Shown piece after piece: positions 1 through 8,600 of a DNA stretch of 42,808 nt. Origin of the DNA: Acetoanaerobium sp041831635 (GTDB lineage: Bacteria; Bacillota; Clostridia; Peptostreptococcales; Filifactoraceae); contig JBHASY010000100.1 of assembly GCA_041831635.1 (NCBI GenBank), positions 1 through 42,808 of the forward strand, written 5' to 3'. A program made the position numbers and the translations under genes. Below the pieces are notes generated by a model. The model was not told the origin of the DNA and ran no database searches. It was given only the letters and a program-made list of their open reading frames with translations. Numbering within the stretch: position 1 is the stretch's first letter; each line of letters opens with the position of its first letter.

Positions 1-194
1 ATAACAATCTAATAGAATTATTAGCAAGTGATACTGAATTTAATCTAGATGAAACGGAGATAAAAAACATCTTAAAAGCAGAGAGTTTCATAGGAAGAGC
101 AAAAGAGCAGGTTGAAGAGTTTATTTTAAATGACGTAAATCCGGTACTTGAAAAATATAAAAATCTTGTTAAAGATGTAAAGTTGAATGTTTAA
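1..194 (+). CDS. purB: Adenylosuccinate lyase, C-terminal fragment (cut by window edge)
   Basis: The open frame beginning at base 3 encodes 63 residues and stops with TAA at 192-194. The segment FIGRAKEQVEEFI followed by NPVLEKYK matches, from memory, the extreme C-terminus of bacterial adenylosuccinate lyases, where FIGRAxEQVEEF is highly conserved. The enzyme acts twice in purine synthesis, splitting fumarate from SAICAR and from adenylosuccinate. The N-terminal part and catalytic residues lie outside the window, so only the C-terminal helical tail is seen. No strong terminator follows, only A/T-rich sequence up to the promoter of the next operon. The assignment rests on this short tail. 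Confidence 0.8.
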   Translation, partial: NNLIELLASDTEFNLDETEIKNILKAESFIGRAKEQVEEFILNDVNPVLEKYKNLVKDVKLNV

Positions 195-447
195 TGAATA
201 AAAATAAAATGGTAAAGGAACTGTCTGAAATATTTTTAAGTTATGTATTAAAAAATAATAGATATATTGACGTGCATAGAAAAAATAATATTTTTTTAAA
301 TAATTTTAAGATTTTATTACAATTTTATCTACGTTTGTGTTATAATGTTAGACAAGAAAGCTTTGTTTAATTTGCATATTTATGCAAAATTATTTTTTTA
401 ACGTATTTGTTTAAAATTTAACAAATGGGGAAAATGGAGGAATCGCT
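195..447 (+). promoter_or_regulatory. Intergenic leader and promoter of the Wood-Ljungdahl operon
   Basis: This AT-rich gap holds the likely promoter of the cluster: TATAAT at 341-346 preceded by TG one base away (extended -10), with TTACAA at 317-322 as -35 and an 18-bp spacer. Transcription would start near 352, giving a leader of about 95 nt. The leader contains two inverted repeats: TTTGCATA and TATGCAAA (371-378, 381-388), and ATTTGTT and AACAAAT (405-411, 420-426). A ribosome-binding GGAGG at 436-440 precedes the acsA ATG. The promoter was read by eye; the repeats could be operators or RNA hairpins. Confidence 0.6.
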
Positions 448-2337
448 ATGGAAAACACAATTTTATCCGTTGAGCAAATGGAGGAAATAAGTTCTCTGCT
501 AAAACAAAAGGCTGTTGAAGCCGGAGCGGAAACTTGGCAAGACAGAAAAGAAGCACAGAAAGTTTCATGTAAATTCGGTGAAGAAGGAGTGTGTTGCCGT
601 ATTTGTTCTATGGGACCATGCAGAATCACACCAAAATCACCAAGAGGAATTTGTGGAGCAACTGCAGATACCATAGCTGCAAGAAACTTTGCTCGTATGA
701 TCGCTGGTGGAACTGCAGCTCACTCCGACCATGCGAGAGATATCGCACACGTTTTACATATGTCAAGCGAAGATGGAAGTTACAAAGTAAAAGACAAAGA
801 TAAACTTTATAAGCTTGCTGCCGAGTGGGGGGTATCAACCGAAGGAAAAGGAGTATACGATGTGGCTCACGAGGTTGCTGAAATAGCTCTTATGGAATTC
901 GGAAAACCTTTCGGCACACTTAGATTTTTAGATAGAGCTGTAGAGCAAAGAAAAGAGGTATGGGAAAAAGAAGGGGTAGCTCCAAGAGCTATTGACAGAG
1001 AGATCGCAACCATAATGCATTCTACGCATATAGGATGTACAGCAGAAGCTGAATCTCTTGTAAGAATGGGAATTAGAACCGGTATGTCTGACGGTTGGGG
1101 CGGTTCTATGATAGGAACAGAGTTTACAGACATTCTTTTCGGAACTCCTACTCCTACACAGACAGAAAGTAACTTAGGGGTTTTAGAAGAGGATATGGTG
1201 AACATAGTTCTTCATGGGCATGATCCTTCGTTGTCGGAGATGATAGTGCTTGCTTCTGAAGATGCGGATCTTGTTGCATACGCAAAAGAAAAAGGAGCAA
1301 AAGGAATAAACCTTGCAGGTCTATGTTGTACTGCAAACGAAGTGACAATGAGACACGGGGTTAGAATGGCAGGAAACTTCTTGCAACAGGAAAATGCTGT
1401 ACTAACAGGGGCAGTAGAAGCTGTTATAGTTGACGTACAGTGCATATTCCCTGCTATGGCAACTCTTGCAAAGTGCTTCCATACCAAATTCATAACTACA
1501 TCTCCAAAAGCTAAAATGCCGGGAGCAACTCATATAGAATTTGATGAGCATCACGCTTATGAATCTGCAAAAGGAATAATAAAAGAAGCAATAGAAAACT
1601 ACCAAAACAGAAAAAGAGACAGAGTTTATATTCCTGACGTAAAACAAACTGCAATGGCAGGATATTCTATAGAAGCTATAATCAAACAACTTGATCTTGT
1701 TACAAACTCTCATGTAGACAAGACAGGTACAGTTAAGCCTTTGGCAGACTGTATAGTGTCGGGAGTTCTTAGAGGAGCTGTTGGTATAGTTGGATGTAAC
1801 AACCCTAAAGTTAGACCTGACTATTCACATATAGAACTTATCAAAACCATGATAGCAAATGACGTAATCGTTGTTGCCACAGGATGTGCTGCTCAAGCTG
1901 CTGCGAAAGCGGGTCTTCTTGATAAAGAAGCTAGAAAGCTTGCAGGAAAAGGACTTAGAACAGTTTGTGAACTTGTTGATATTCCACCTGTACTTCATAT
2001 GGGGTCATGCGTGGATATAAGTAGGATTCTCTTACTTGTAAACGCTGTGGCTAAACATTTAAATATGGATATTCCTAAACTTCCTGTTGTAGGAGTGGCA
2101 CCTGAGTGGATGAGTGAAAAAGCTGTTGCTATAGCTAACTACGTAATAGGAACAGGTATAGATACTTTCTTGGGAGTTAATCCTCAAGTTACAGGTTCTG
2201 CTGAAATGATAGATCTATTGACAAACAGAGTTGAAGGCATAGTAGGAGCGAAATTTACAGTTGAAATGGATCCTGAAAAACTTGCTGAAAGAATGCTTGA
2301 AAGAATAGAAGAAAAACGTACAGCATTAGGAATATAA
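448..2337 (+). CDS. acsA: Anaerobic carbon monoxide dehydrogenase catalytic subunit
   Basis: 629-residue Ni-Fe CO dehydrogenase (AcsA/CooS), interconverting CO2 and CO; in this setting it supplies CO to acetyl-CoA synthase. The N-terminal cysteines at about 41, 49, 50, 53, 58 and 69 (motif CCRICSMGPC) fit clusters D and B. The cluster C set is present: an HGH motif near 256-258, Cys294, Cys332, Cys450, Cys480 and Cys521. The length is normal for the family and the start has a good GGAGG. It is first in the operon, 16 bp before cooC. The AcsB partner, 10 kb downstream, makes a bifunctional CODH/ACS complex more likely than a stand-alone energy-conserving CooS. Confidence 0.97.
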   Translation: MENTILSVEQMEEISSLLKQKAVEAGAETWQDRKEAQKVSCKFGEEGVCCRICSMGPCRITPKSPRGICGATADTIAARNFARMIAGGTAAHSDHARDIAHVLHMSSEDGSYKVKDKDKLYKLAAEWGVSTEGKGVYDVAHEVAEIALMEFGKPFGTLRFLDRAVEQRKEVWEKEGVAPRAIDREIATIMHSTHIGCTAEAESLVRMGIRTGMSDGWGGSMIGTEFTDILFGTPTPTQTESNLGVLEEDMVNIVLHGHDPSLSEMIVLASEDADLVAYAKEKGAKGINLAGLCCTANEVTMRHGVRMAGNFLQQENAVLTGAVEAVIVDVQCIFPAMATLAKCFHTKFITTSPKAKMPGATHIEFDEHHAYESAKGIIKEAIENYQNRKRDRVYIPDVKQTAMAGYSIEAIIKQLDLVTNSHVDKTGTVKPLADCIVSGVLRGAVGIVGCNNPKVRPDYSHIELIKTMIANDVIVVATGCAAQAAAKAGLLDKEARKLAGKGLRTVCELVDIPPVLHMGSCVDISRILLLVNAVAKHLNMDIPKLPVVGVAPEWMSEKAVAIANYVIGTGIDTFLGVNPQVTGSAEMIDLLTNRVEGIVGAKFTVEMDPEKLAERMLERIEEKRTALGI

Positions 2338-2353
2338 GATTAGGAGAATAACT

Positions 2354-3136
2354 ATGAAAATTGCTATTACCGGAAAAGGTGGAGTTGGAAAGACTACTGT
2401 GTCATCAGTATTGAGTAGATTGTATGCAGATGAGGGCTACAGGGTTTTAGCAGTAGATGCGGATCCGGATGCGAATTTGGCTTTGGCACTGGGATTTACT
2501 AAGGAAGAAATAGATGAGATCGTGCCGATATCTGAAATAAAGGATTTGATAGCTGAAAGAACCGGAGCACAAAGCGGAAGCGTTGGGAGTTTTTTCAAAG
2601 CAAATCCCAAAGTTGATGATATACCTGAGAGATATTGCAAAACGTTAAACGGAGTTTCACTACTCACTATGGGGACAGTCGATACAGGAGGAAGCGGTTG
2701 TGTTTGCCCGGAACATGTTCTTTTGAAAAGATTGACGTCGCATCTGGTACTGCAAAACAAAGATGTGGTAATAATGGATATGGAAGCCGGCATAGAGCAT
2801 TTAGGCAGGGGAACAGCTTCAGGAGTAGATGCTTTTATAGTGGTTATAGAACCTGGAGTCAGGAGTCTTCAAACTTTCGAAAAAGTAAAAAAGCTTGCGA
2901 ACGATATCGGGGTGTCTGATGTAAAGGTGGTAGCAAATAAGATTAGAAACAAAGAGGACGAGGATTTTATCAGAGAAAATGTCGGGGACAGCTTGCTTGG
3001 GCTTATACATTACAGCAAGGGTGTTATTGACTCTGATAGGAACAATCAATCAGCATATGAGGCGGATTCGAATTTAAAAGATGAGATAAAAGCGATTAAA
3101 GATGCGATTGAGTCTTCTGTAAAAAAAGGTCAGTAA
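2354..3136 (+). CDS. cooC: CODH nickel-insertion ATPase CooC
   Basis: 260-residue MinD/ParA-type P-loop ATPase. The deviant Walker A GKGGVGKTT is at residues 7-15 and the conserved Asp-rich VDADPDAN follows. A Cys-X-Cys pair (Cys116 and Cys118, in GSGCVCPE) is the nickel-binding motif known from CooC dimers. The family matures cluster C of CO dehydrogenase by ATP-dependent nickel delivery. Its position directly after acsA suggests that CODH is its client. A second paralogue lies at 8601-9368 and is assigned to acetyl-CoA synthase; the division of labour is inferred from position and family only. Confidence 0.92.
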   Translation: MKIAITGKGGVGKTTVSSVLSRLYADEGYRVLAVDADPDANLALALGFTKEEIDEIVPISEIKDLIAERTGAQSGSVGSFFKANPKVDDIPERYCKTLNGVSLLTMGTVDTGGSGCVCPEHVLLKRLTSHLVLQNKDVVIMDMEAGIEHLGRGTASGVDAFIVVIEPGVRSLQTFEKVKKLANDIGVSDVKVVANKIRNKEDEDFIRENVGDSLLGLIHYSKGVIDSDRNNQSAYEADSNLKDEIKAIKDAIESSVKKGQ

Positions 3137-3176
3137 TATAACAAATAAAAATAAAAATATTTAAGGAGGGGTTCAC

Positions 3177-4853
3177 ATGAGTTTTAAAAGCGATATAGAA
3201 ATAGCGCAAGAGGCGATAGTTCAGGACATAAGGGAGATAGCTAAAAAACTAAATCTTACTGAAGATGATTTAGAACTTTATGGTAAATACAAAGCTAAGG
3301 TTGATTACAATCTTCTAAAAAGAGACACCGGCAAGAAAGCTAAACTAATTCTTACTACAGCAATCAACCCTACTCCGGCAGGAGAAGGAAAAACCACCAC
3401 TACTATAGGGGTAGCTGACGGATTATCAAAACTTGGAAAAAATACTTTAGTTGCACTTCGTGAACCATCTCTTGGCCCGGTGTTTGGAGTTAAAGGAGGA
3501 GCCGCAGGAGGAGGGTATGCTCAGGTGGTGCCTATGGAAGATATCAACCTTCACTTCACAGGAGACTTCCATGCTATAGGAGCAGCAAACAACCTACTAG
3601 CTGCTATGATAGATAACCATATATATCAAGGTAATGCACTTGATATAGATCCAAGAAGAATAACTTGGAGAAGAGCTATTGATATGAACGACCGTCAATT
3701 AAGATTTGTGACTGATGGTCTTGGTGGAAAGGCCAACGGTTTCCCTAGAGAAGACGGATTTGACATTACAGTTGCTTCTGAAGTTATGGCTGCGTTTTGT
3801 CTGGCATCTGATGTAATGGATTTAAAAGAAAGATTAGGAAGAATTATAATCGGATACAGCAGAAAAGGAGAACCTGTTACTGCAGCTCAACTTAATGCCA
3901 ACGGTGCAATGGCTGCTCTTCTTAAAGATGCTCTTAAACCTAACCTGGTTCAAACATTAGAAGGGACTCCGGCTTTTGTTCATGGGGGACCTTTCGCAAA
4001 CATTGCTCATGGCTGCAACTCAGTAATCGCAACTAAAATGGCTATGCATTTTGCAGATTATGTTGTTACTGAAGCAGGATTCGGTGCCGATCTTGGAGCT
4101 GAAAAGTTCTTGGATATCAAGTGCAGAATGTCAGGCTTAAGACCGGATGCAGTTATAATAGTAGCTACTGTTAGAGCACTTAAATATAACGGCGGAGTTA
4201 AAAAAGACGATCTTAACAAAGAAAACCTTGAGGCACTAGAAAAAGGCCTTCCAAACTTATTGAAACACGTTGAAAACATAACTAAAGTATATAAATTGCC
4301 GGCAGTTGTTGCTATCAACCAATTCCCTCTGGACACTGAGGCTGAACTGAAACTTGTAAAAGAAAAATGTCAAGAATTAGGAGTTAATGTTGCACTTTCT
4401 GAAGTTTGGGCTAAAGGAGGAGAAGGAGGAAAAGAACTTGCTCAGGAAGTTCTTAGATTAGTTGATGGAGCGGAAAATAATTTTGAGTTCGCTTATGACG
4501 AAAAAGATTCAATCAAAGACAAAATAAATGCTATAGCTACAAAAATTTATGGAGCTGATGGCGTAGACTACACTCCAAATGCAGAAAAACAAATAGCTGA
4601 AATAGAAAAAGTAGGTTATGATAAATTACCTATTTGTATGGCTAAAACTCAATATTCTCTTACTGATGACCAAACAAAACTGGGAAGACCTACAGGATTT
4701 AGAATAACTGTTAGAAATATAAAAATTTCTGCAGGAGCAGGTTTCCTTGTGGCTTTAACCGGAGAAATAATGACTATGCCAGGACTTCCTAAAGCACCAG
4801 CAGCTGAAAAAATAGATGTTGACGGCACAGGAAAAATAGCTGGATTATTCTAA
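3177..4853 (+). CDS. fhs: Formate-tetrahydrofolate ligase
   Basis: 558-residue 10-formyl-THF synthetase, using ATP to couple formate to tetrahydrofolate, the first folate step of the methyl branch. The P-loop is seen at residues 66-77 (PTPAGEGKTTTT). The downstream stretches REPSLGPVFGVKGGAAGGG and GGPFANIAHGCNS are characteristic of the family. Length is typical. A strong AAGGAGGGG precedes the ATG. The 40-bp gap from cooC holds no terminator that I can see, so it is probably co-transcribed. No formate dehydrogenase is present in the window, so formate must come from elsewhere. Confidence 0.97.
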   Translation: MSFKSDIEIAQEAIVQDIREIAKKLNLTEDDLELYGKYKAKVDYNLLKRDTGKKAKLILTTAINPTPAGEGKTTTTIGVADGLSKLGKNTLVALREPSLGPVFGVKGGAAGGGYAQVVPMEDINLHFTGDFHAIGAANNLLAAMIDNHIYQGNALDIDPRRITWRRAIDMNDRQLRFVTDGLGGKANGFPREDGFDITVASEVMAAFCLASDVMDLKERLGRIIIGYSRKGEPVTAAQLNANGAMAALLKDALKPNLVQTLEGTPAFVHGGPFANIAHGCNSVIATKMAMHFADYVVTEAGFGADLGAEKFLDIKCRMSGLRPDAVIIVATVRALKYNGGVKKDDLNKENLEALEKGLPNLLKHVENITKVYKLPAVVAINQFPLDTEAELKLVKEKCQELGVNVALSEVWAKGGEGGKELAQEVLRLVDGAENNFEFAYDEKDSIKDKINAIATKIYGADGVDYTPNAEKQIAEIEKVGYDKLPICMAKTQYSLTDDQTKLGRPTGFRITVRNIKISAGAGFLVALTGEIMTMPGLPKAPAAEKIDVDGTGKIAGLF

Positions 4854-4864
4854 GGTGGTATGTT

Positions 4865-5521
4865 ATGGATATTACTCAAGATGTAAAAATAGAAAAAAAT
4901 CTTGCGGAATTTTCACTTGCAGACTTTGTAGAAGTGTTATCATCTAAAGCGCCTGCACCGGGAGGTGGAGGAGCTGCGGCACTTACAGCAGCACAAGGGT
5001 GTGCACTGTCTGCTATGGTTTGCAACTTGACGATAGGAAAGAAAAAATATGCTGAGTTTGAAGAAGATTTAAAAAGAATTTTGGATTCTTCAGTTTTTCT
5101 TCAAAGAAGATTTTTAGATATGATTGAAGAGGACAAAGTAAACTTTACACCTCTTGCGAAAGCTTATGGCCTTCCTGCTAATACAGACGAAGAAAAAGCT
5201 AGTAAAGCAAAAGTTATGGAAGAGGCGTTAAAGGAAGCTTGTAAAGTTCCAGTCGAGATAGTGGAACGTTCGTATGAGGGTATTAAACTTCATTTAGAGC
5301 TTATGGATAAAGGTTCAAAGCTTGCAATAAGTGACGTAGGCGTAGGGGTAGAATTTTTAAGAGCTGCACTTATTAGCGGGAAAATGAATGTTTTAATCAA
5401 TACCGGAATGATAAAAGATAAAGATTATTCTTCAAAACTTGAGAATAGGGTAAACGAGCTTGTTAAAGAGGGGACTTCTATAGCTGATTCAATTAGTGAT
5501 AAAGTAATGAAGATGTTATAG
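4865..5521 (+). CDS. fchA: Methenyl-THF cyclohydrolase, FTCD-C type
   Basis: 218-residue all-helical protein of the formiminotransferase-cyclodeaminase C-terminal family. The glycine-rich APAPGGGGAAALTAA near residues 30-45 is the family signature. In acetogenic clusters this protein (FchA) interconverts 10-formyl-THF and 5,10-methenyl-THF. It starts 11 bp after fhs, with AAGGTGG overlapping the fhs stop, so the two are tightly coupled. In C. difficile, as I recall it, folD would follow; here there is only a hairpin. Cyclodeaminase activity on formimino-THF is possible, but no formiminotransferase domain is attached. Confidence 0.9.
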   Translation: MDITQDVKIEKNLAEFSLADFVEVLSSKAPAPGGGGAAALTAAQGCALSAMVCNLTIGKKKYAEFEEDLKRILDSSVFLQRRFLDMIEEDKVNFTPLAKAYGLPANTDEEKASKAKVMEEALKEACKVPVEIVERSYEGIKLHLELMDKGSKLAISDVGVGVEFLRAALISGKMNVLINTGMIKDKDYSSKLENRVNELVKEGTSIADSISDKVMKML

Positions 5522-5531
5522 GAAAACAAAA

Positions 5532-5566
5532 CATACCTAAGAAAACTAAATGTTTTCTTAGGTATG
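5532..5566 (+). terminator. Perfect 15-bp hairpin between fchA and metV
   Basis: Arms CATACCTAAGAAAAC (5532-5546) and GTTTTCTTAGGTATG (5552-5566) are perfectly complementary around a 5-nt loop. No T-run follows on the + strand, so it is not a textbook rho-independent terminator. It may be an attenuator, an RNA processing or stabilising element, or a scar where a gene was lost. It separates an acsA-cooC-fhs-fchA block from metV onward. Confidence 0.65.
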
Positions 5567-5615
5567 AAATATATAAATAAGGCTTTGAATTTATAATTTT
5601 GAAGGAGGATAAAAA

Positions 5616-6260
5616 ATGATTATTTCTCAGGCGAAACCAAGAGAAGAGGTAATGAACTTTATAAACGACGCACAAAACGTTTTGATCGCAGGATGTAGTT
5701 TATGTGCCTCTACCTGTAAGGTTGGAGGCGAAGAAGAAATAGAAGCTCTTAAAGCTGATCTTGAAGCAGCAGGGAAAAAAGTTTTAGGAACATTACTTTT
5801 AGATCCTGCTTGCAATCTTTTGAAAACAAGAAAAGATATGAAAGCTTTCAAAGAACAAATGCCTGAAGTTGATGCTATAGTATCCCTGGCTTGCGGAGAT
5901 GGTACTCAAACATTAGCGAAAGTGGTTTCAAAACCTGTTTATCCGGGAAATAACACGATGTTTATCGGAGAAATAGAAAGAGTAGGACAATACGAAGAAA
6001 GTTGTTTGGCATGTGGAGATTGTGAACTTGGATGGACAGCGGGGATTTGTCCTATCACAAGATGTGCAAAGAGCTTAATGAACGGGCCATGTGGCGGAGC
6101 AAAAAATGGAAAATGCGAAGTTAATGCTGAAAATGACTGTGCTTGGATACTTATATACAACAAACTCAAAGAAGAAGGAAGATTAGACACTATTACAGAA
6201 AATAGACAACCAAAAGACTTCCAAAAGAGTGTTCATCCAAAAAGACTTGAAATAAAATAA
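5616..6260 (+). CDS. metV: Methylene-THF reductase accessory subunit MetV
   Basis: 214-residue cysteine-rich protein of the MTHFR C-terminal zinc-finger family. The N-terminal half has a CSLCASTC cluster (Cys27, 30, 34). The C-terminal half has a second dense set (Cys130, 133, 136, 145, 150, 159, 167, 175), enough to bind zinc and/or an Fe-S cluster. In acetogens MetV pairs with MetF to form the methylene-THF reductase that makes methyl-THF, and metF follows 19 bp later. AAGGAGG precedes the ATG. It is the first gene after the 15-bp hairpin. Confidence 0.9.
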   Translation: MIISQAKPREEVMNFINDAQNVLIAGCSLCASTCKVGGEEEIEALKADLEAAGKKVLGTLLLDPACNLLKTRKDMKAFKEQMPEVDAIVSLACGDGTQTLAKVVSKPVYPGNNTMFIGEIERVGQYEESCLACGDCELGWTAGICPITRCAKSLMNGPCGGAKNGKCEVNAENDCAWILIYNKLKEEGRLDTITENRQPKDFQKSVHPKRLEIK

Positions 6261-6279
6261 AATCGGGGGGGTTATTTAT

Positions 6280-7188
6280 ATGGGTTTACTAAAACAAGCA
6301 TTTGAAAATGGAGAGTTTGCTGTAACGTCTGAAATGGCTCCTCCAAAAGGAATAGATTTTGCTCATCTTAGACATTGTGCTAAGTTAATAAAAGGAAGGG
6401 TTCATGCAGCAAATGTAACAGATTTTCAGTCAGCTGTTATGAGAGCGACTTCACTTGCCACTTGTAAGGTTCTTCAAGAAGAAGGCATTGAACCTGTAAT
6501 TCAAATTACGGGAAGAGATAGAAACAGAATAGCAATTCAAGGAGAAATGTTGTCAGCCGGATTGTTTGGAATTCCAAATATGCTTGCATTAACGGGGGAT
6601 CATACTGTGGTAGGGGATCATCCAAATGCAAAAGCTGTGTATGATTTAGATGTAATTGGAATTCTTCAAGCAGCTGAAATACTTAAATCAGGCAAAGATA
6701 TGGCTGGAAACGAATTACAAGGGGCACCTGACTTCTTTCTTGGAGCTAGCGTTACTCCTAGATTTGATCCTGTAGATGCTCAAATTTTCAAAATGGAGAA
6801 AAAAATTGCAGCTGGAGCAAGATTTTTTCAAACTCAGGCGGTTTTTGATATAGACACAATGAGAGAATTCAGGGAAAAAACTAAACATTTAGATTGCAAA
6901 GTTATGGCTGGTATTATACCTCTAAAAACACCTGGAATGGCTAAATTTATGAATAGTAATGTGCCTGGAATCTTTGTTCCGGATGAGCTTATCGATAGAC
7001 TTAAAGCAAGTGCTGAAGGAATAGAAGATAAGAAAGAAAAGAACAAGGCTATGGTTATGGAAGGTATTAAAATTTCCGGAGAGTTTATTAGACAGCTAAA
7101 AGAAGAAGGACTATGTGACGGTGTACATATTATGGCAATTGGAGCCGAAGAAAATGTTCCTCTTATACTAGATGCAGCCGGACTATAA
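6280..7188 (+). CDS. metF: Methylenetetrahydrofolate reductase
   Basis: 302-residue TIM-barrel flavoprotein reducing 5,10-methylene-THF to 5-methyl-THF. Family features seen are the N-terminal VTSEMAPPKG strand, NMLALTGDH in the middle and FFQTQAVFD further on. It is expected to act with MetV. The start follows a G-rich ribosome-binding site. The electron donor cannot be told from sequence: no fused NADH or ferredoxin module and no Rnf genes lie in the window. LpdA follows after 12 bp. Confidence 0.94.
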   Translation: MGLLKQAFENGEFAVTSEMAPPKGIDFAHLRHCAKLIKGRVHAANVTDFQSAVMRATSLATCKVLQEEGIEPVIQITGRDRNRIAIQGEMLSAGLFGIPNMLALTGDHTVVGDHPNAKAVYDLDVIGILQAAEILKSGKDMAGNELQGAPDFFLGASVTPRFDPVDAQIFKMEKKIAAGARFFQTQAVFDIDTMREFREKTKHLDCKVMAGIIPLKTPGMAKFMNSNVPGIFVPDELIDRLKASAEGIEDKKEKNKAMVMEGIKISGEFIRQLKEEGLCDGVHIMAIGAEENVPLILDAAGL

Positions 7189-7200
7189 GGAGGAAATTAA

Positions 7201-8574
7201 ATGAAAATAGTAGTAGTTGGAGCAGGACCTGGAGGATATGTAGCTGCTATTAAGGCGGCTTTACTCGGAGCTGAAGTAACGGTGATCGAGAAATATAAAC
7301 CTGGTGGCACTTGCCTAAATTGGGGATGTATACCTACAAAATCTTTCCTTGCAGCATCTGAACGTTTAGATATGGTTAAAGAGGCTGAAGAATTTGGAAT
7401 AGAACTAACCTCGGATATTAAAGTTGATTTTGGCAAGATAATGGATAGAAAAAATAAAATAGTGTCGACTCTTGTTAAAGGAGTAGAGCATCTGTTTGCA
7501 CAAAGGAAAATAACGGTAGTAAAAGGTCATGGGAAAATAGTATCTGCAAAAGAAGTTGTAGTAACTGATGAAGATAATAATACTCAAACAATTCCGGCAG
7601 ATAAGATAATTATAGCTACAGGCTCTGTGCCTATAATTCCGCCTATGTTTCCTTATGACAAAATTAAGGTTATAACAAGCGATGAGGCTATGAACCTTAC
7701 AGAAGTTCCAAAATCTATGATTATAGTTGGCGGAGGAGTTATCGGCTGTGAGTTTGGGCAGTTCTACAGAAAATTAGGAACAGAGGTTACTATAGTTGAA
7801 ATGGCAGATCATTTACTACCATTTGAAGATGATGACGTTGCAAAACAACTTGCTCGTTCGTTTAAAAAGGACAAGATAAAAGTTATTACAAGTGACAGCA
7901 TAACCAGTGTTGAAGTTAAGGATGGAAATGTTACTGCTGAACTTGGAAGCGGTAAATCTTTAACAGCAGAACTTATGATAGTTTCTGTAGGTAGAAGACC
8001 ATATCTTGACAATCTGGGTGTAGAGGAACTTGGATTGGCTTCTGAAAGAGGAAAACTGATTGTAGATGAAAATATGATGACAAATGTAGATGGAATATAT
8101 GCTATAGGCGATGTAATTAACTCTCCAATGCTGGCTCATGTGGCATCAAAAGAGGGTTTAGTTGCGGTAGATCATGCATTTGGCAAAAAATCAACTGTAA
8201 ATTACGATGCAGTTCCAAGATGCGTATATACAGATCCTGAAGTGGCAGCAGTTGGAAAAACCGAAAGAGAACTAAAAGAAAAAGGCATATCTTATCATGT
8301 GGGAAGTTTTGAATTTAGAGGTTTAGGAAAAGCCCAAGCCATAGGAAAACTTCAAGGTGCAGTTAAGGTTCTTACAGATGACAACGATGTCATAGTAGGA
8401 GCATCAGTTGTAGGACCACATGCCACAGATTTGTTGACAGAATTAAGCTTAGCAGTTCATCTTAAACTTACGGCAGCTCAGGTAGGAGACGTAATCCATC
8501 CACATCCTACACTATCAGAAGCACTTATGGAAGCTCTACATGATGTTCATGGTCAATGTGTTCATAAAGTGTAA
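7201..8574 (+). CDS. lpdA: Dihydrolipoyl dehydrogenase (E3)
   Basis: 457-residue FAD disulfide oxidoreductase. An N-terminal GAGPGGY dinucleotide fold is followed by the redox pair Cys38 and Cys43 in GGTCLNWGCIPTKS, a central NAD-binding GGGVIGCEFGQ and the C-terminal HPHPTLSEA carrying the catalytic His. No lipoyl domain is fused. Dihydrolipoyl dehydrogenase reoxidises the lipoyl arm of GcvH. Its place between metF and acsF, with gcvH at the cluster end, links the operon to glycine cleavage or synthesis. The other glycine system proteins (P, T) are not in the window. AAGGAGG precedes the start. Confidence 0.95.
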   Translation: MKIVVVGAGPGGYVAAIKAALLGAEVTVIEKYKPGGTCLNWGCIPTKSFLAASERLDMVKEAEEFGIELTSDIKVDFGKIMDRKNKIVSTLVKGVEHLFAQRKITVVKGHGKIVSAKEVVVTDEDNNTQTIPADKIIIATGSVPIIPPMFPYDKIKVITSDEAMNLTEVPKSMIIVGGGVIGCEFGQFYRKLGTEVTIVEMADHLLPFEDDDVAKQLARSFKKDKIKVITSDSITSVEVKDGNVTAELGSGKSLTAELMIVSVGRRPYLDNLGVEELGLASERGKLIVDENMMTNVDGIYAIGDVINSPMLAHVASKEGLVAVDHAFGKKSTVNYDAVPRCVYTDPEVAAVGKTERELKEKGISYHVGSFEFRGLGKAQAIGKLQGAVKVLTDDNDVIVGASVVGPHATDLLTELSLAVHLKLTAAQVGDVIHPHPTLSEALMEALHDVHGQCVHKV

Positions 8575-8600
8575 TAGATAAAATAGGAGGACAAATCAAT

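Noticed and set aside
194..370. A 58-codon open frame whose ATG overlaps the purB stop (TAATG).
   Set aside because: No ribosome-binding site, very AT-rich composition, and its 3' half runs through the apparent promoter of the acsA operon. The stop-start overlap is probably chance.
3137..3176. Possible tetrahydrofolate riboswitch before fhs.
   Set aside because: The gap from cooC is only 40 bp and has no paired structure; it is too short for a known THF riboswitch.
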